Shown here: positions 15,612 through 23,173 of the stretch, one piece after another
How the letters are laid out: each line of letters starts with the position of its first letter
How positions within the stretch are numbered: the first letter of the stretch is position 1
NCBI RefSeq assembly: GCF_004136555.1
Contig: NZ_NOIT01000023.1
Location: 1 to 40,329, forward strand
DNA: 40,329 bases
Direction: 5' to 3'
Source: Kocuria carniphila
GTDB lineage: Bacteria > Actinomycetota > Actinomycetes > Actinomycetales > Micrococcaceae
Made by a program: the position numbers and the translations under genes
The notes under the pieces: generated by a model
The model's database searches: none
Seen by the model: the letters and a program-made list of their open reading frames with translations, nothing else
Told to the model about the DNA's origin: nothing

Positions 15612-16496
15612 ATGACGACTTCTCACGGAGCGCTTCCCTTGCACGGCCAAACCGCCCTGGTCACCGGGGTCTCACGACGCCGCGGGATCGGGTTCGCCGT
15701 GGCCCGAGCCTTTGCCCGGCTGGGCGCCAGCGTGTTCATCCATCACTACAGCCCGCACGACGAGGACCAGCCGTGGGGCGCGGACGATCTGAGCGGCGTC
15801 GTCGGCGAATTGCGGGCCGAACTCACGGAAGGTGCCGTGCTGGGGGAGATGAGCGCGGATCTGCAGGACACGGAACAGATCCAGCCGCTCATCGACGCCG
15901 CGCACGCGCTCACCGGCTCTCTGGACATCCTGGTGTGCAACCAGGCCAAGAGTGGCGGGGACGGCTCCATTCTGGACATGACGCCCGCGGCTCTGGATGC
16001 CTTCTGGGACACCAACACACGCTCCACCCTCTTGCTGACGCGTGCCTTTGCGCTGCTCAAGACCGATGCGCCCACCGAGGCAACGCGTCCGGGTGAACGG
16101 GTGCGCAGCGCGGGCGGGAAGGAATTCACCAAGCCGACCGGCCGGGTTTTCTGGATGACGTCGGGGCAGGGGCACGGGCCGATGCGCGGTGAGGTCGCCT
16201 ACGCCACGAGCAAGGCGGCGCTCGCGGGCGTCACCGCCACGGTGGCCGCTGAACTGTTGGAGCTCGGCATTGTGCTCAACACCGTGAATCCCGGCCCCGT
16301 GGACACCGGTTACCTCACGCCAGACTCCACGGATCGCTCTCTGGACGGGATCCAGGAATTACTCGATGCTCAGCCGTTCGGCCGTTTCGGTGAACCGAGC
16401 GACCCCGCCCAATTGATCAGCTGGCTCGCCACGGACGACGGTGCGTGGATCGTCGGTCAGGTGCTCACCTCGGACGGTGGGTTCTACTTGGCGTGA
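15612..16496 (+). CDS. SDR family oxidoreductase
   Basis: A 294-aa classical short-chain dehydrogenase/reductase. NAD(P) loop TGVSRRRGIGFAVA near the N-terminus, LVCNQAKSG in place of the usual NNAG, active-site segment MTSGQGHGPMRGEVAYATSKAALAG with Tyr and Lys of YxxxK, then NTVNPGPVDTGYLT and a C-terminal GQVLTSDGGF. The stretch between the NAG-like motif and the active site is longer than usual. The substrate is unknown. ATG 15612 has no clear ribosome site; an upstream in-frame extension runs through fic and the palindrome and was discarded. It is divergent from fic and may be expressed from the same operator region. It contains a copy of the 11-mer at 15793-15803. Confidence 0.88.
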   Translation: MTTSHGALPLHGQTALVTGVSRRRGIGFAVARAFARLGASVFIHHYSPHDEDQPWGADDLSGVVGELRAELTEGAVLGEMSADLQDTEQIQPLIDAAHALTGSLDILVCNQAKSGGDGSILDMTPAALDAFWDTNTRSTLLLTRAFALLKTDAPTEATRPGERVRSAGGKEFTKPTGRVFWMTSGQGHGPMRGEVAYATSKAALAGVTATVAAELLELGIVLNTVNPGPVDTGYLTPDSTDRSLDGIQELLDAQPFGRFGEPSDPAQLISWLATDDGAWIVGQVLTSDGGFYLA

Positions 16497-16517
16497 GATT
16501 GGCTCATGGGTGGCGAA

Positions 16518-16581
16518 CCATCTGATGCCGTCTTACTGCAGAGTAGGGCGGGCTACTTTGCAGTAAGGCCGGATGAAATGG
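16518..16581. repeat. 64-bp palindromic dispersed repeat, copy 2
   Basis: Same element as at 14251-14314, in the same orientation and of the same length. Both start CCATCTGATGCCG and share CTACTTTGCAGTAAGG on the right. Several substitutions in the right arm break perfect pairing at its outer end. It lies between the convergent SDR and MFS stops, again a likely transcript end. Confidence 0.88.
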
Positions 16582-16590
16582 CGGGGCAGA

Positions 16591-17856
16591 TCAGTGGGTG
16601 GGTCGGAGGGCCCGCAAAGTCCTCACCGCAGCCACCGCCACGACGATCACTGCCACCAGGTACACCAACCCCAGCCCGGAGAAGCCGACCATGGCCAGGA
16701 TCGGTCCGGCCAGCGCACCACCGGCGGCGCCGCACAAATTCATGACCAGATCCGAGGTTCCCTGCAGCCCGGGACGGTCCTGCACCGGTACGGATTCGGT
16801 GACCATGGTGGATCCCGCCACGGTGGATGCGGACCAGCCCAAACCCAGCAGGATCAGTGCGACAAGGACCAGCGATTGATTCTCCGCGCCGAAGAACGTC
16901 AACAGCAGGGATGCGGCAAACGTCACCTGTCCCAGCAGCACCGTCTGCGCACGGCCGATCTTGTCTGCCAACCAGCCGAAGACCGGGGACAACGCGTACA
17001 TCCCGGCCACGTGCAGGCTGATCGTCAGCCCCACGAGTGACAGGGTGGCGCCGTGACTGGTCAGGTGCACGGGAGTCATGGACATCACCGCCACCATGAC
17101 CGCATGGGAGAGCGCCACGATCAGAACGGCCCGGCGGGCAGCCGGAACGGACCGCAGACTCCCGAAGCCGCCGGTGGGACTGGGCTTGTTCTTGACCGAA
17201 GCTCCCTGGGCCAGCGCGAGCTTGAGGGGGTCCGGCCGCAGCCCCAGGAAATAGACCGCGGCACCGAGGATTTGTGCGGCCATGGCGATGAGGAACCCCC
17301 CGGTGAACTGGGGAAGTCCAAGGGCGCGGCCCAGGAGCTCACTGGGTTCGAAGAGGTTGGGCCCCACCACGGAACCAATTGTGGTGGACCATACGATCAA
17401 TGACAGATCCCGGGCGCGAGTCTTCTGCAGGGCCAGATCCGTGGCGGCGAAACGGGATTGCAGGTTCAAGGCCATGCCTGCGCCCTGCAACCCCATGCCG
17501 ATCAGCAGTAAGGGAAGTGAGCCAAGTACAGCGGCCGTAATGATCACCGCCGCGCCCAGAATCGCTACCAGGGCACCGGTGGTCAGCGAGATTCGGCGTC
17601 CTCGCCGTTGCGCGAGGCGTGCCAGCGGAATCGCCAGAATCGCGGCACCCAGGGTGTTCATGGTGGCTGCCAGGCCGGACAGCGCACTCGACCCGGACAC
17701 CTCCGCGACCAGGAGCGCACCGAGAGCCAGCGTGGCACCAACGCCCAAGCCGCCCATGACCTGACCGGTCGCGAGCACGATCAGGACCTTGCGTTGCAGT
17801 CGCTGCTGTTCGAGTTCGGTCAGTGCGCCGCTCGCAGAGGTGGAGGAATCCGTCAT
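16591..17856 (-). CDS. Major facilitator superfamily (MFS) transporter
   Basis: A 421-aa membrane protein with 12 hydrophobic segments. The loop between helices 2 and 3, IPLARLAQRRGRRISLTTG, is a variant of MFS motif A (GxLaDrxGrr). Its second-half counterpart is GWLADKIGRAQTVLLG. The N-terminal half shows VLIVLATGQVMGGLGVGATLALGALL. No substrate can be assigned; drug or metabolite export is usual for such single genes. I prefer ATG 17856; a GTG at 17901 would add 15 polar residues. The stop is 9 bp from the palindromic repeat shared with the SDR gene. Confidence 0.87.
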   Translation of the reverse strand: MTDSSTSASGALTELEQQRLQRKVLIVLATGQVMGGLGVGATLALGALLVAEVSGSSALSGLAATMNTLGAAILAIPLARLAQRRGRRISLTTGALVAILGAAVIITAAVLGSLPLLLIGMGLQGAGMALNLQSRFAATDLALQKTRARDLSLIVWSTTIGSVVGPNLFEPSELLGRALGLPQFTGGFLIAMAAQILGAAVYFLGLRPDPLKLALAQGASVKNKPSPTGGFGSLRSVPAARRAVLIVALSHAVMVAVMSMTPVHLTSHGATLSLVGLTISLHVAGMYALSPVFGWLADKIGRAQTVLLGQVTFAASLLLTFFGAENQSLVLVALILLGLGWSASTVAGSTMVTESVPVQDRPGLQGTSDLVMNLCGAAGGALAGPILAMVGFSGLGLVYLVAVIVVAVAAVRTLRALRPTH

Positions 17857-17953
17857 GCCTGCATCATGACTGATCACGGGCCGGCGCGCATCCTCTTCCA
17901 CGGATCGAGGTCACGTGCTCGGTGCTCGGCGTCACCGTCCGGTGAGGGGGTGG

Positions 17954-19525
17954 TCAGGAGCGCACGGTGAAGACCCGCTCGTGCCAGCCAGAGGAACCAT
18001 TGGGGTCTGGGCGTGCCCGCTCCGAGGTCTGCACTTGACCGTCCGCGTCCACAGCTCTGACCTCGGCGGTGTGGGAACCGGCAGGAAGATCGGTGACGCG
18101 CACGGACCACTGCCGCCAGGTGTCTTCGGACGGCACTGCGGCGAGAGTTGCGTCCATCCATTCCCCGCCGTCCACCCGCACCTGAACCGCGGTGATTCCC
18201 GTGTTCTGGGCCCACGCGCTGCCCGCGAGGGTCATGTCGGGGTCCACGCTCGCGTTTTCTCGGGGGACGTCGATACGCGAGGACATCTTGATGGGCCCCT
18301 CCGCGGACCAACCCCGGGGCGTCCAGTAGCCTTCGGCCTGGTCAAAGCGGGTAACCTCGAGATCCACGAGCCATTTGGTTGCGGAGACGTACCCGTAGAG
18401 ACCCGAAACCACCATGCGCACCGGATAGCCGTGCTCGGAGGGCAGTGGCTCTCCATTCATAGTCACGGCGAGCATGGCGGTGCGGTTTTCGTCCGTGAGG
18501 GCGCTCAGGGGTGTCCCGGCCGTGAAACCGTCCTCGGACGTCGAGAGCACCATGTCCGCGTCCGGGCTCACTCCGGCTTCCGCGAGCACTTCTCGCAACG
18601 GCACACCGGTCCATACGGCGTTTCCCACGAGGTCGCCGCCCACCTGATTGGACACGCACGCGAGCGTCACCGTGCGTTCGTGCAGCGGACGCCCGATGAG
18701 GTCGTCGAAGGTCAGCTCGATCTCCCGGTCCACCATCCCGTGGATGCGTAGTCGCCACTGGCTCACGTCGAGATGGGGGACGCTCAGTGCGGTGTCGATC
18801 CGGTAGAAGTCCTCGGCGGGGGTCAACCACAGCTCGGTGCCGGCGACTGGCACCTGGGTCCCGGCGGGGATGGCCTCGCGAGCGACCGGGGCCGGAATGC
18901 TCAGCGCGGCGCGCATGTCGGGGACTTTCCGGGCCGCCGACACCGCCCATCGCCCCACTGCGCCCGCGACCACTCCCAGGGTCAGTGCTCCCGCGGACAG
19001 CTGGAGGAATTTACGGCGATCCAGCGGGTCATCGGCCGCGGGAGCTGCCGCACGGCCACCCGCGTAGCTGAGGAATGCGAGGCCGACGCCGGTGCCGACA
19101 ACCACGGGGACGGCGTTAACCGCGTCCGCACCCGTTCGGGTCATCACGGCGACCAGTCCGACCAGCCCCAGCGCGGCGAGGACCGCGATACCCGTGCGGC
19201 GCCGTCGCCGCTCCGCGACGCCGACGAGCAATCCCAGTACCACGAGCCCCACGGCCATCATCACAAACAGGAAAATCTTGTCACCGGTGCCGAACACGGC
19301 GATCACGGTGTCCTTGACGGGCGCGGGGACAGAATCCACCACGACTCCGCCCACCGCGGTCAGTGGGGACCCCAAGGGCCCGGTCAGCCACGCGAAGAAC
19401 TCGGCGATCCCCACGGCCATCGCGGTCGCGGCCACGCCCAGCAACTGCCAGGCACCGGTGAAGCTGCGGTGCGTGAGCGGAGCGGCTGCGTCGGCAGAAC
19501 CCGTGCGGCGTGAGGACGAGGGCAT
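17954..19525 (-). CDS. Membrane-anchored molybdopterin-dependent oxidoreductase (sulfite oxidase family)
   Basis: A 523-aa protein. Residues about 25-160 hold four transmembrane helices. An internal twin-arginine motif DRRKFLQLSAGALTLGVVAGAVG (169-191) forms a further helix. The oxidoreductase molybdopterin-binding domain follows: RLRIHGMVDREIELTFDDL, and TLACVSNQVGGDLVGNAVWTGVPL with Cys290 as presumed Mo ligand, then EHGYPVRMVVSGLYGYVSATKWL. A C-terminal Mo-co dimerisation domain spans about 420-523. The catalytic part should face outwards. The electron acceptor and substrate are unknown, and no haem subunit is adjacent. ATG 19525 was chosen as the first residue before the hydrophobic region; upstream in-frame starts would add a 44-residue non-conserved tail. 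Confidence 0.87.
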   Translation of the reverse strand: MPSSSRRTGSADAAAPLTHRSFTGAWQLLGVAATAMAVGIAEFFAWLTGPLGSPLTAVGGVVVDSVPAPVKDTVIAVFGTGDKIFLFVMMAVGLVVLGLLVGVAERRRRRTGIAVLAALGLVGLVAVMTRTGADAVNAVPVVVGTGVGLAFLSYAGGRAAAPAADDPLDRRKFLQLSAGALTLGVVAGAVGRWAVSAARKVPDMRAALSIPAPVAREAIPAGTQVPVAGTELWLTPAEDFYRIDTALSVPHLDVSQWRLRIHGMVDREIELTFDDLIGRPLHERTVTLACVSNQVGGDLVGNAVWTGVPLREVLAEAGVSPDADMVLSTSEDGFTAGTPLSALTDENRTAMLAVTMNGEPLPSEHGYPVRMVVSGLYGYVSATKWLVDLEVTRFDQAEGYWTPRGWSAEGPIKMSSRIDVPRENASVDPDMTLAGSAWAQNTGITAVQVRVDGGEWMDATLAAVPSEDTWRQWSVRVTDLPAGSHTAEVRAVDADGQVQTSERARPDPNGSSGWHERVFTVRS

Positions 19526-19750
19526 GTCACCAAGGTTACGCGGCAACGGCCCAGACCCCTCGTGCCCGCGCCCTGCGAGACGTCGGGCGGTCATTGGCCG
19601 CGGGTCGTGGTTCGAGGCGGTCCAGGCGGTCAACCCATGTCTCCCGGCCGGCAACACCCCCGGCGATCGAGGATGCTCACACGGTAACGGGACGAATCAA
19701 TACGTTTCCGATATCAAAACCCGGTTCCGGAACATCATGGGTGTTGGTAA

Positions 19751-19801
19751 CGTGAATCACATCACTCGTTGAGATTCTCAACGATAGAGAATATCCTCTA
19801 T
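19751..19801 (+). promoter_or_regulatory. Cluster of inverted repeats upstream of the acyl-CoA synthetase gene
   Basis: Three signals stand end to end in the 291-bp gap between 19525 and 19817. GTGAatcacaTCAC (19752-19765) resembles CRP/GlxR sites. TCGTTGAGAtTCTCAACGA (19766-19784) is a perfect 19-bp palindrome. ATAGAGaatatcCTCTAT (19784-19801) has perfect 6-bp arms. They end 15 bp before the GTG start and just before the AGGAG. The regulators are not known. The rest of the gap shows no gene. Confidence 0.6.
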
Positions 19802-19816
19802 TTCAGGAGCTCACCC

Positions 19817-21424
19817 GTGTCCAACTCGGTCAACATCAGCCCCGTCCGCGGCTTGCTCTTCAACCAGCGCTACAGCCGTGACCTGGCGGCCGTGATTTAC
19901 GAGGGCCGTACCCTCAGCTACGACGAGTTCGCGGGTAACGTGCGCGAACTCGCGGCGAGCTTGGCGGCGTCGGGTGTGAGCGAAGGCGACCGCGTGGTCT
20001 ACCTCGGCCTGAACTCCGAAATGTTCCTGCGCACCATGTTCGCCACCTGGTGGCTGGGCGGCGTGTTCGAGCCGCTCAACTTCCGTCTTGCCCCGCGCGA
20101 GGTCGGCGAGCTCCTGGTGCGCTCCGCACCTCGCGTGATGATTGTGGAGCCCGGTCATGTTCCGGTTGTCGACGCCGCCCTGGGCACCCTGGACACGTCC
20201 GGCCAGGAGAGTGCGGAGTGGCCTTTCGAGACCGAAACCGTCCTGATCGACAATGATCCCGCGGCACCGCTCAACGACGGCCTCGAAGTTGCCGAACACT
20301 GGATCCCGCTGAGTGGCTTCGTGCAGCGTGCGGAGGATGTCGAGCTCGGTGAGCCAATCGAGACCACCGACGACAGCCTGGCGATCCTGATGTTCACCTC
20401 CGGCACCACGGGCAAGCCCAAGGGCGTGCGGCTGAGTCACGGCAACATCTTCTGGAACGCGTTCAACGTTGATTCGCTGGTGGACACCCGCCGCCGGGAC
20501 ATCAATTACGCCGTGGCACCGCTGTTCCACATCGGCGCCTTGAACTCGTTCACGGTGCGAGCGCTGGTGCGCGGCAACACCACGGTGGTTCGGCGCGGGT
20601 TCGTGCCGTCCCAGGTGCTCGCGGACATCGAGAACTACGGCGTGAACAATGCCTTCTTCGTGCCGGCCATGCTTTTGTCTTTGACCCACGATCCCGAATT
20701 CAAAGGCGCGAAACTCGATTCCCTACGCGCCCTGATCTGCGCCGGGGCCCCGGTCCCGCCCGTCGTGATCTCACTCTTCGAGGCCAAGAACGTTCCCGTT
20801 CAGCAGGCGTGGGGTCTCACCGAAACCGCACCCTTCGCCACCTACCTGCCCACCGAACTCACCTACGAGAAGGCCGGTTCGGCGGGTATGCCCATGCTCT
20901 ACACCGAGGTGCAGATCATGGATCCCGGCACGGGAGAGCCCGTTTCCGAACCGGATACGCGCGGCGAATTGTGGGTGCGCGGCCCCAACGTCACGAGCGG
21001 CTACTGGGAGGACGAGGGCGCCACCGCCGCAGCCTTCACGGACGGCTGGTTCCACACCGGCGACATCGGCTACCGGGATCCGGACGGCTATTACTACATC
21101 GTGGATCGCCTCAAGGACATGATCATTACCGGCGGTGAGAACGTGTACCCCGCGGAGATCGAACGCGTCCTGGCCGAGCACCCGGACATCTCCGACGCCG
21201 CCGTGGTGGGCGCTCCCGACGAGCAGTGGGGTGAGCGCATCGTGGCCGTCCTGCAACCGCAGCCCGGTCACGAGGTTCCCTCCATCGAGGAACTGCGACA
21301 GTTCTGCAGCGACCGCTTGGCCCGGTACAAGCTCCCTAAGGACCTCGTCGCCGTGGAAGAGGTGCCCCGCAACGGTTCCGGCAAGTTGGACAAGGTCGCC
21401 ATCCGCCAGCTGGTCCGCGGCTGA
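19817..21424 (+). CDS. AMP-dependent acyl-CoA synthetase/ligase
   Basis: A 535-aa adenylate-forming enzyme. ATP loop LMFTSGTTGKPKGVRLSHGN (191-210), QAWGLTETAPFATYLP, GELWVRGPNVTSGYWED, GWFHTGDIGYRDPDGYYYIVDRLKDMIITGGENVYPAEIE with the hinge, and NGSGKLDKVAIRQL with the catalytic Lys near the C-terminus. Length and motifs fit a fatty-acyl or aryl-CoA ligase; the chain length is not deducible. I chose GTG 19817 because CAGGAG lies 7 nt upstream; an alternative TTG at 19769 lies inside a palindrome. It is separated from the thioesterase gene by 182 bp. Confidence 0.9.
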   Translation: MSNSVNISPVRGLLFNQRYSRDLAAVIYEGRTLSYDEFAGNVRELAASLAASGVSEGDRVVYLGLNSEMFLRTMFATWWLGGVFEPLNFRLAPREVGELLVRSAPRVMIVEPGHVPVVDAALGTLDTSGQESAEWPFETETVLIDNDPAAPLNDGLEVAEHWIPLSGFVQRAEDVELGEPIETTDDSLAILMFTSGTTGKPKGVRLSHGNIFWNAFNVDSLVDTRRRDINYAVAPLFHIGALNSFTVRALVRGNTTVVRRGFVPSQVLADIENYGVNNAFFVPAMLLSLTHDPEFKGAKLDSLRALICAGAPVPPVVISLFEAKNVPVQQAWGLTETAPFATYLPTELTYEKAGSAGMPMLYTEVQIMDPGTGEPVSEPDTRGELWVRGPNVTSGYWEDEGATAAAFTDGWFHTGDIGYRDPDGYYYIVDRLKDMIITGGENVYPAEIERVLAEHPDISDAAVVGAPDEQWGERIVAVLQPQPGHEVPSIEELRQFCSDRLARYKLPKDLVAVEEVPRNGSGKLDKVAIRQLVRG

Positions 21425-21432
21425 GTAGCAAT

Positions 21433-21545
21433 GACGACGCCGCTCCAAGACCCACGCAGCCCCGGGCAGTGACGCGCGGGACCAGCGTCCTGCCGAGCTG
21501 GTCGCTCACCGAGCGTTCGGCACGTAGGCCGCGAGCGGCGTCGTC
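21433..21545. repeat. Inverted pair of the dispersed 11-mer GCGGCGTCGTC
   Basis: GACGACGCCGC at 21433-21443 and GCGGCGTCGTC at 21535-21545 face each other in the 182-bp non-coding gap between the acyl-CoA synthetase and the thioesterase genes. They are two of 12 exact copies in the window; the rest of this gap shows nothing else recognisable. Confidence 0.75.
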
Positions 21546-21606
21546 GGCGGTAAAACCGAGGAACGAAACCCGCGACCCCGCGCCGCGACCTCACTAAGCT
21601 GAACCT

Positions 21607-22056
21607 ATGCAGCCGAACACGGACATCACATTCCGCACCCGAAAATGGGTCAAGCCCGAAGATCTCAACGCCAACGGCACCCTGTTCGGTGGGTCGCTGT
21701 TGCGGTGGATCGACGAGGAAGCCGCGATCTACGCGATCGTCCAGCTGGGCAATCAGCGCGCAGTGACCAAGTACATGTCGGAGATTGAGTTCGTGGCCTC
21801 GGCGGTACAGGGCGACATCATCGAGATGGGTCTGACGGCCACCAAGTTCGGCCGCACGTCGCTGACCATGCGCGCGCAGGTGCGGAACATGATCACGCGG
21901 GAGCTGATCCTGAGCATCGACAAGATCGTGTTCGTGAACCTGGACAAGGACGGCAAACCCACCCCGCACGGCTACACCGAGATCACCTACGACCGCGACC
22001 GCATTCCCACCACGGCGGTACCGATCGTCAATCAGCTGCGTAGGCCCCAGCAATGA
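21607..22056 (+). CDS. Hotdog-fold acyl-CoA thioesterase
   Basis: A 149-aa protein of the YciA/ACOT type. The signature VKPEDLNANGTLFGGSLLRWIDEEAAI (substrate-binding turn and helix with the conserved Asp), EFVASAVQGDIIEMGLTATKFGRTSLTMRAQV and IDKIVFVNLDKDGKPTPH are typical of single-domain hotdog thioesterases, which act as oligomers on acyl-CoA. The ATG at 21607 has no ribosome site, but a -10-like TAAGCT (21595-21600) lies 6 nt upstream, as expected for a leaderless transcript. It overlaps the next gene by 4 bp. Confidence 0.9.
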   Translation: MQPNTDITFRTRKWVKPEDLNANGTLFGGSLLRWIDEEAAIYAIVQLGNQRAVTKYMSEIEFVASAVQGDIIEMGLTATKFGRTSLTMRAQVRNMITRELILSIDKIVFVNLDKDGKPTPHGYTEITYDRDRIPTTAVPIVNQLRRPQQ

Positions 22057-22967
22057 ACCGGCTCAGCGCCCAGCGCCTGACGCCGAGCTGGGTTTATCAC
22101 GGCGAGGGCCCATGCTGGAGCCCCGAATGGGGCGGTCTGGCGTGGGTCGACATGCTCGCCGGGGACATTCTCACGTTCGGCCGGGATGAGCAGCCGCGCC
22201 GTCAGCACGTTGGAACCGTGGCGGCGTGCGTGCGTCCGCGCGTCAATGGCGGCCAGATCATCGCCGTGGAACGCGGGGTGCTCCTCACGGACGCCGCCGG
22301 TAATCCCGAACGCGAAGTCACCCTGTGGGAATCGCCGGAGATCCGCATGAATGAGGGCGGGGTCGCCCCGGACGGCACCTTCTACATCGGGTCCATGGCC
22401 TACGACCAGTCCGAGGGTTCCGCCACGCTCTACCGGGTCTCACCGGACCTGGAGTGGGAACCGGTGCTTGAGAACGTCACCATTTCCAACGGCATTGCGT
22501 GGTCCCCGGACGGCTCGCTCGCCTATTACAACGACACCCCCACCGGTGAGGTCTCGGTCTTCGACTGGTCCGCGGCGAACGGCCTGCACAATCGCCGCAC
22601 CTTCGTCACGCCGGTGGTCGACGACGACGCCGCGGCCGGCGCCTGGGACGCGGACGAGGAGTACGAGCCCGGCAGCGTGTCCGCCAACCCGGACGGGCTG
22701 ACCGTGGATTCGGAAGGTGCCGTGTGGACCGCGCTCAACGGCGCCGGCCAGGTCCACCGCTACCTCCCGGACGGAACCCTGGACACCGTGGTGAGTGTGG
22801 GCGCCAAGCAGACCACGGCGTGCACGCTGGGCGGGCAGGATCTGCGGACCCTGTACATCACCACCTCGCGCGAGAACCTGCCGAACGATGTGCAGCCCAC
22901 CGCCGGGTCCCTGTACTCGGTGAGGGTGGCGATTCCGGGCCTGCCCACGGCGAGGTTCGCGGGCTGA
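22053..22967 (+). CDS. SMP-30/gluconolactonase/LRE family protein
   Basis: A 304-aa six-bladed propeller protein. The metal ligands of the family can be placed: Glu in YHGEGPCWSPEWGGLAWVDM (residue 18), Asn in VTISNGIAWSPDGSLAYYNDTP, and Asp in NPDGLTVDSEGAVW. Members hydrolyse lactones such as gluconolactone; the real substrate is unknown here. An acidic insertion DDDAAAGAWDADEEYEPG precedes the Asp ligand and contains a copy of the 11-mer (complement, 22623-22633). The start overlaps the thioesterase stop (ATGA), so the two are co-expressed, an unexpected pairing. Confidence 0.88.
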   Translation: MNRLSAQRLTPSWVYHGEGPCWSPEWGGLAWVDMLAGDILTFGRDEQPRRQHVGTVAACVRPRVNGGQIIAVERGVLLTDAAGNPEREVTLWESPEIRMNEGGVAPDGTFYIGSMAYDQSEGSATLYRVSPDLEWEPVLENVTISNGIAWSPDGSLAYYNDTPTGEVSVFDWSAANGLHNRRTFVTPVVDDDAAAGAWDADEEYEPGSVSANPDGLTVDSEGAVWTALNGAGQVHRYLPDGTLDTVVSVGAKQTTACTLGGQDLRTLYITTSRENLPNDVQPTAGSLYSVRVAIPGLPTARFAG

Positions 22968-23005
22968 CACAACCCGGCCGAGGCAGTCGAGCCGAGTCAA
23001 CCTGG

Positions 23006-23054
23006 CCGACGCACGGCACCCGATGCTCGACACCCGACGCACGGCACCCGATGC
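23006..23054. repeat. Two identical 21-bp direct repeats
   Basis: Two identical 21-bp units, starting CCGACGCACGGCACCCG, lie at 23006-23026 and 23034-23054 (28-bp period) in the 206-bp gap between the lactonase-like gene and the decarboxylase gene. A related fragment (CCCGATGC / CACCCGA) fills the spacer. Too few units for a CRISPR. No function seen. Downstream, TGAACGTTCA (23125-23134) is a perfect 10-bp palindrome 39 bp before the decarboxylase start. Confidence 0.7.
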
Positions 23055-23173
23055 CGGTAGCTGAGACCGAGTCGCGGTCGTAAAGTGTTATGTTCCGCGA
23101 GCCCCCGCGGGCCCGGACATAGGATGAACGTTCAACAGTTCGGCGCAGGCAATGGAGCAAGCGGAGGAATTCG

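Noticed and set aside
21433-21545. Inverted 11-mer pair as ends of a small mobile element
   Set aside because: The same 11-mer is scattered singly through the window, there is no target-site duplication, and the 100 bp between them is unremarkable.
23006-23054. CRISPR-like repeats
   Set aside because: Only two 21-bp copies with a 7-bp spacer and no cas genes.
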